Under the pieces are notes generated by a model. That model made no database searches. It was not told where the DNA came from and saw only the letters and a list, made by a program, of their open reading frames with translations. From an uncultured Erysipelotrichaceae bacterium (GTDB lineage: Bacteria; Bacillota_I; Bacilli_A; Erysipelotrichales; Erysipelotrichaceae): 5,520 nt of DNA. Location: positions 1 to 5,520 of the forward strand of contig CACZNO010000058.1 in assembly GCA_902782505.1 (NCBI GenBank). The letters are read 5' to 3'. Below are positions 5,406 to 5,520 of the stretch, piece by piece. Every line of letters starts with the position of its first letter. Position 1 is the first letter of the stretch. The translations under genes were made by a program, and so were the position numbers.

Positions 5406-5520
5406 GCACACCGCGAGAGAGATCAAACGGAGTGCGGAATCGTTCTTTGAAAACCGATGTAGAATACCTAGTCAATTTTGAAAAGAGAATTGAACAGGCG
5501 ACCAATAAAAAGGAAAAAAA
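5406..5520 (+). other. 5' leader of a probable rRNA operon (continues past window)
   Basis: No open reading frame with a ribosome binding site starts here on the + strand. The strong UP-element promoter and boxA indicate the untranslated leader of an rRNA transcript. A possible small hairpin pairs TCAATT (5472-5477) with AATTGA (5488-5493). The 3' end is purine- and A-rich. The mature 16S 5' end (AGAGTTTGAT...) is not reached. A tRNA operon is a less likely alternative. Confidence 0.8.
5441..5454 (+). promoter_or_regulatory. rRNA boxA antitermination element
   Basis: CGTTCTTTGAAAAC closely matches the TGTTCTTTGAAAAC segment seen in Firmicutes rRNA leaders and spacers, and the E. coli boxA core TGCTCTTTAACA. 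In RNA it binds NusB-S10 to protect the untranslated rRNA transcript from Rho. It lies about 36 nt after the predicted start. Confidence 0.85.

Noticed and set aside
4951..5505. 184-codon open frame on the minus strand
   Set aside because: It crosses the valS coiled-coil region, the valS terminator and the rRNA promoter, and shows no family motif.
1..5520. CRISPR arrays, insertion sequences or tRNA genes
   Set aside because: No regularly spaced repeats, transposase frames, terminal inverted repeats or tRNA cloverleaf signals were seen on either strand by eye.

Overview
The window suggests a low-to-mid-GC Firmicute, most plausibly of the Erysipelotrichia or a similar lineage. The reasons are a transcriptional T-box leader before an aminoacyl-tRNA synthetase gene, a Firmicutes-style rRNA boxA (TTCTTTGAAAAC), near-consensus SigA promoters, and the ancestral order lon - engB/ysxC - ... 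- valS. The class assignment is inference; the Firmicutes assignment is better supported. All genes lie on the + strand.

Layout. Positions 1-1094 hold the C-terminal half of Lon protease (5' end outside the window). It overlaps by 11 nt the start of engB (1084-1665), a ribosome-assembly GTPase. A terminator region (about 1664-1730) follows, then a weak extended -10 promoter. Next is yfbR (1757-2359), an HD-domain 5'-deoxynucleotidase. One base after its stop codon a strong promoter (TTGACA-17-GATAAT, 2360-2388) drives a valine T-box riboswitch (about 2395-2605). The leader can be folded in detail: Stem I with a k-turn, AGUA/GAA specifier loop and GUC specifier, Stem II, an F-box-like segment, Stem III, and mutually exclusive antiterminator and terminator. 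It controls valS (2621-5227), a full-length valyl-tRNA synthetase of 868 aa. A large two-part hairpin terminator ends valS (5237-5301).

The last 220 bases hold no gene. They look like the control region of an rRNA operon whose 16S gene would begin just beyond the window. In order there is a perfect match to the CcpA cre consensus flanked by two copies of a short palindromic repeat, helically phased A-tracts acting as an UP element, a consensus promoter (TTGACA-17-TATAGT), and a leader with boxA.

How the parts fit: the genes serve protein quality control (Lon), 50S assembly (EngB), deoxynucleotide turnover (YfbR), valine charging (ValRS) and rRNA synthesis. In Bacillus subtilis the hem cluster lies between ysxC and valS; here only yfbR is there. 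I see no mobile element, CRISPR array, or new multi-gene system. The least expected signal is the cre-like site above the rRNA promoter.
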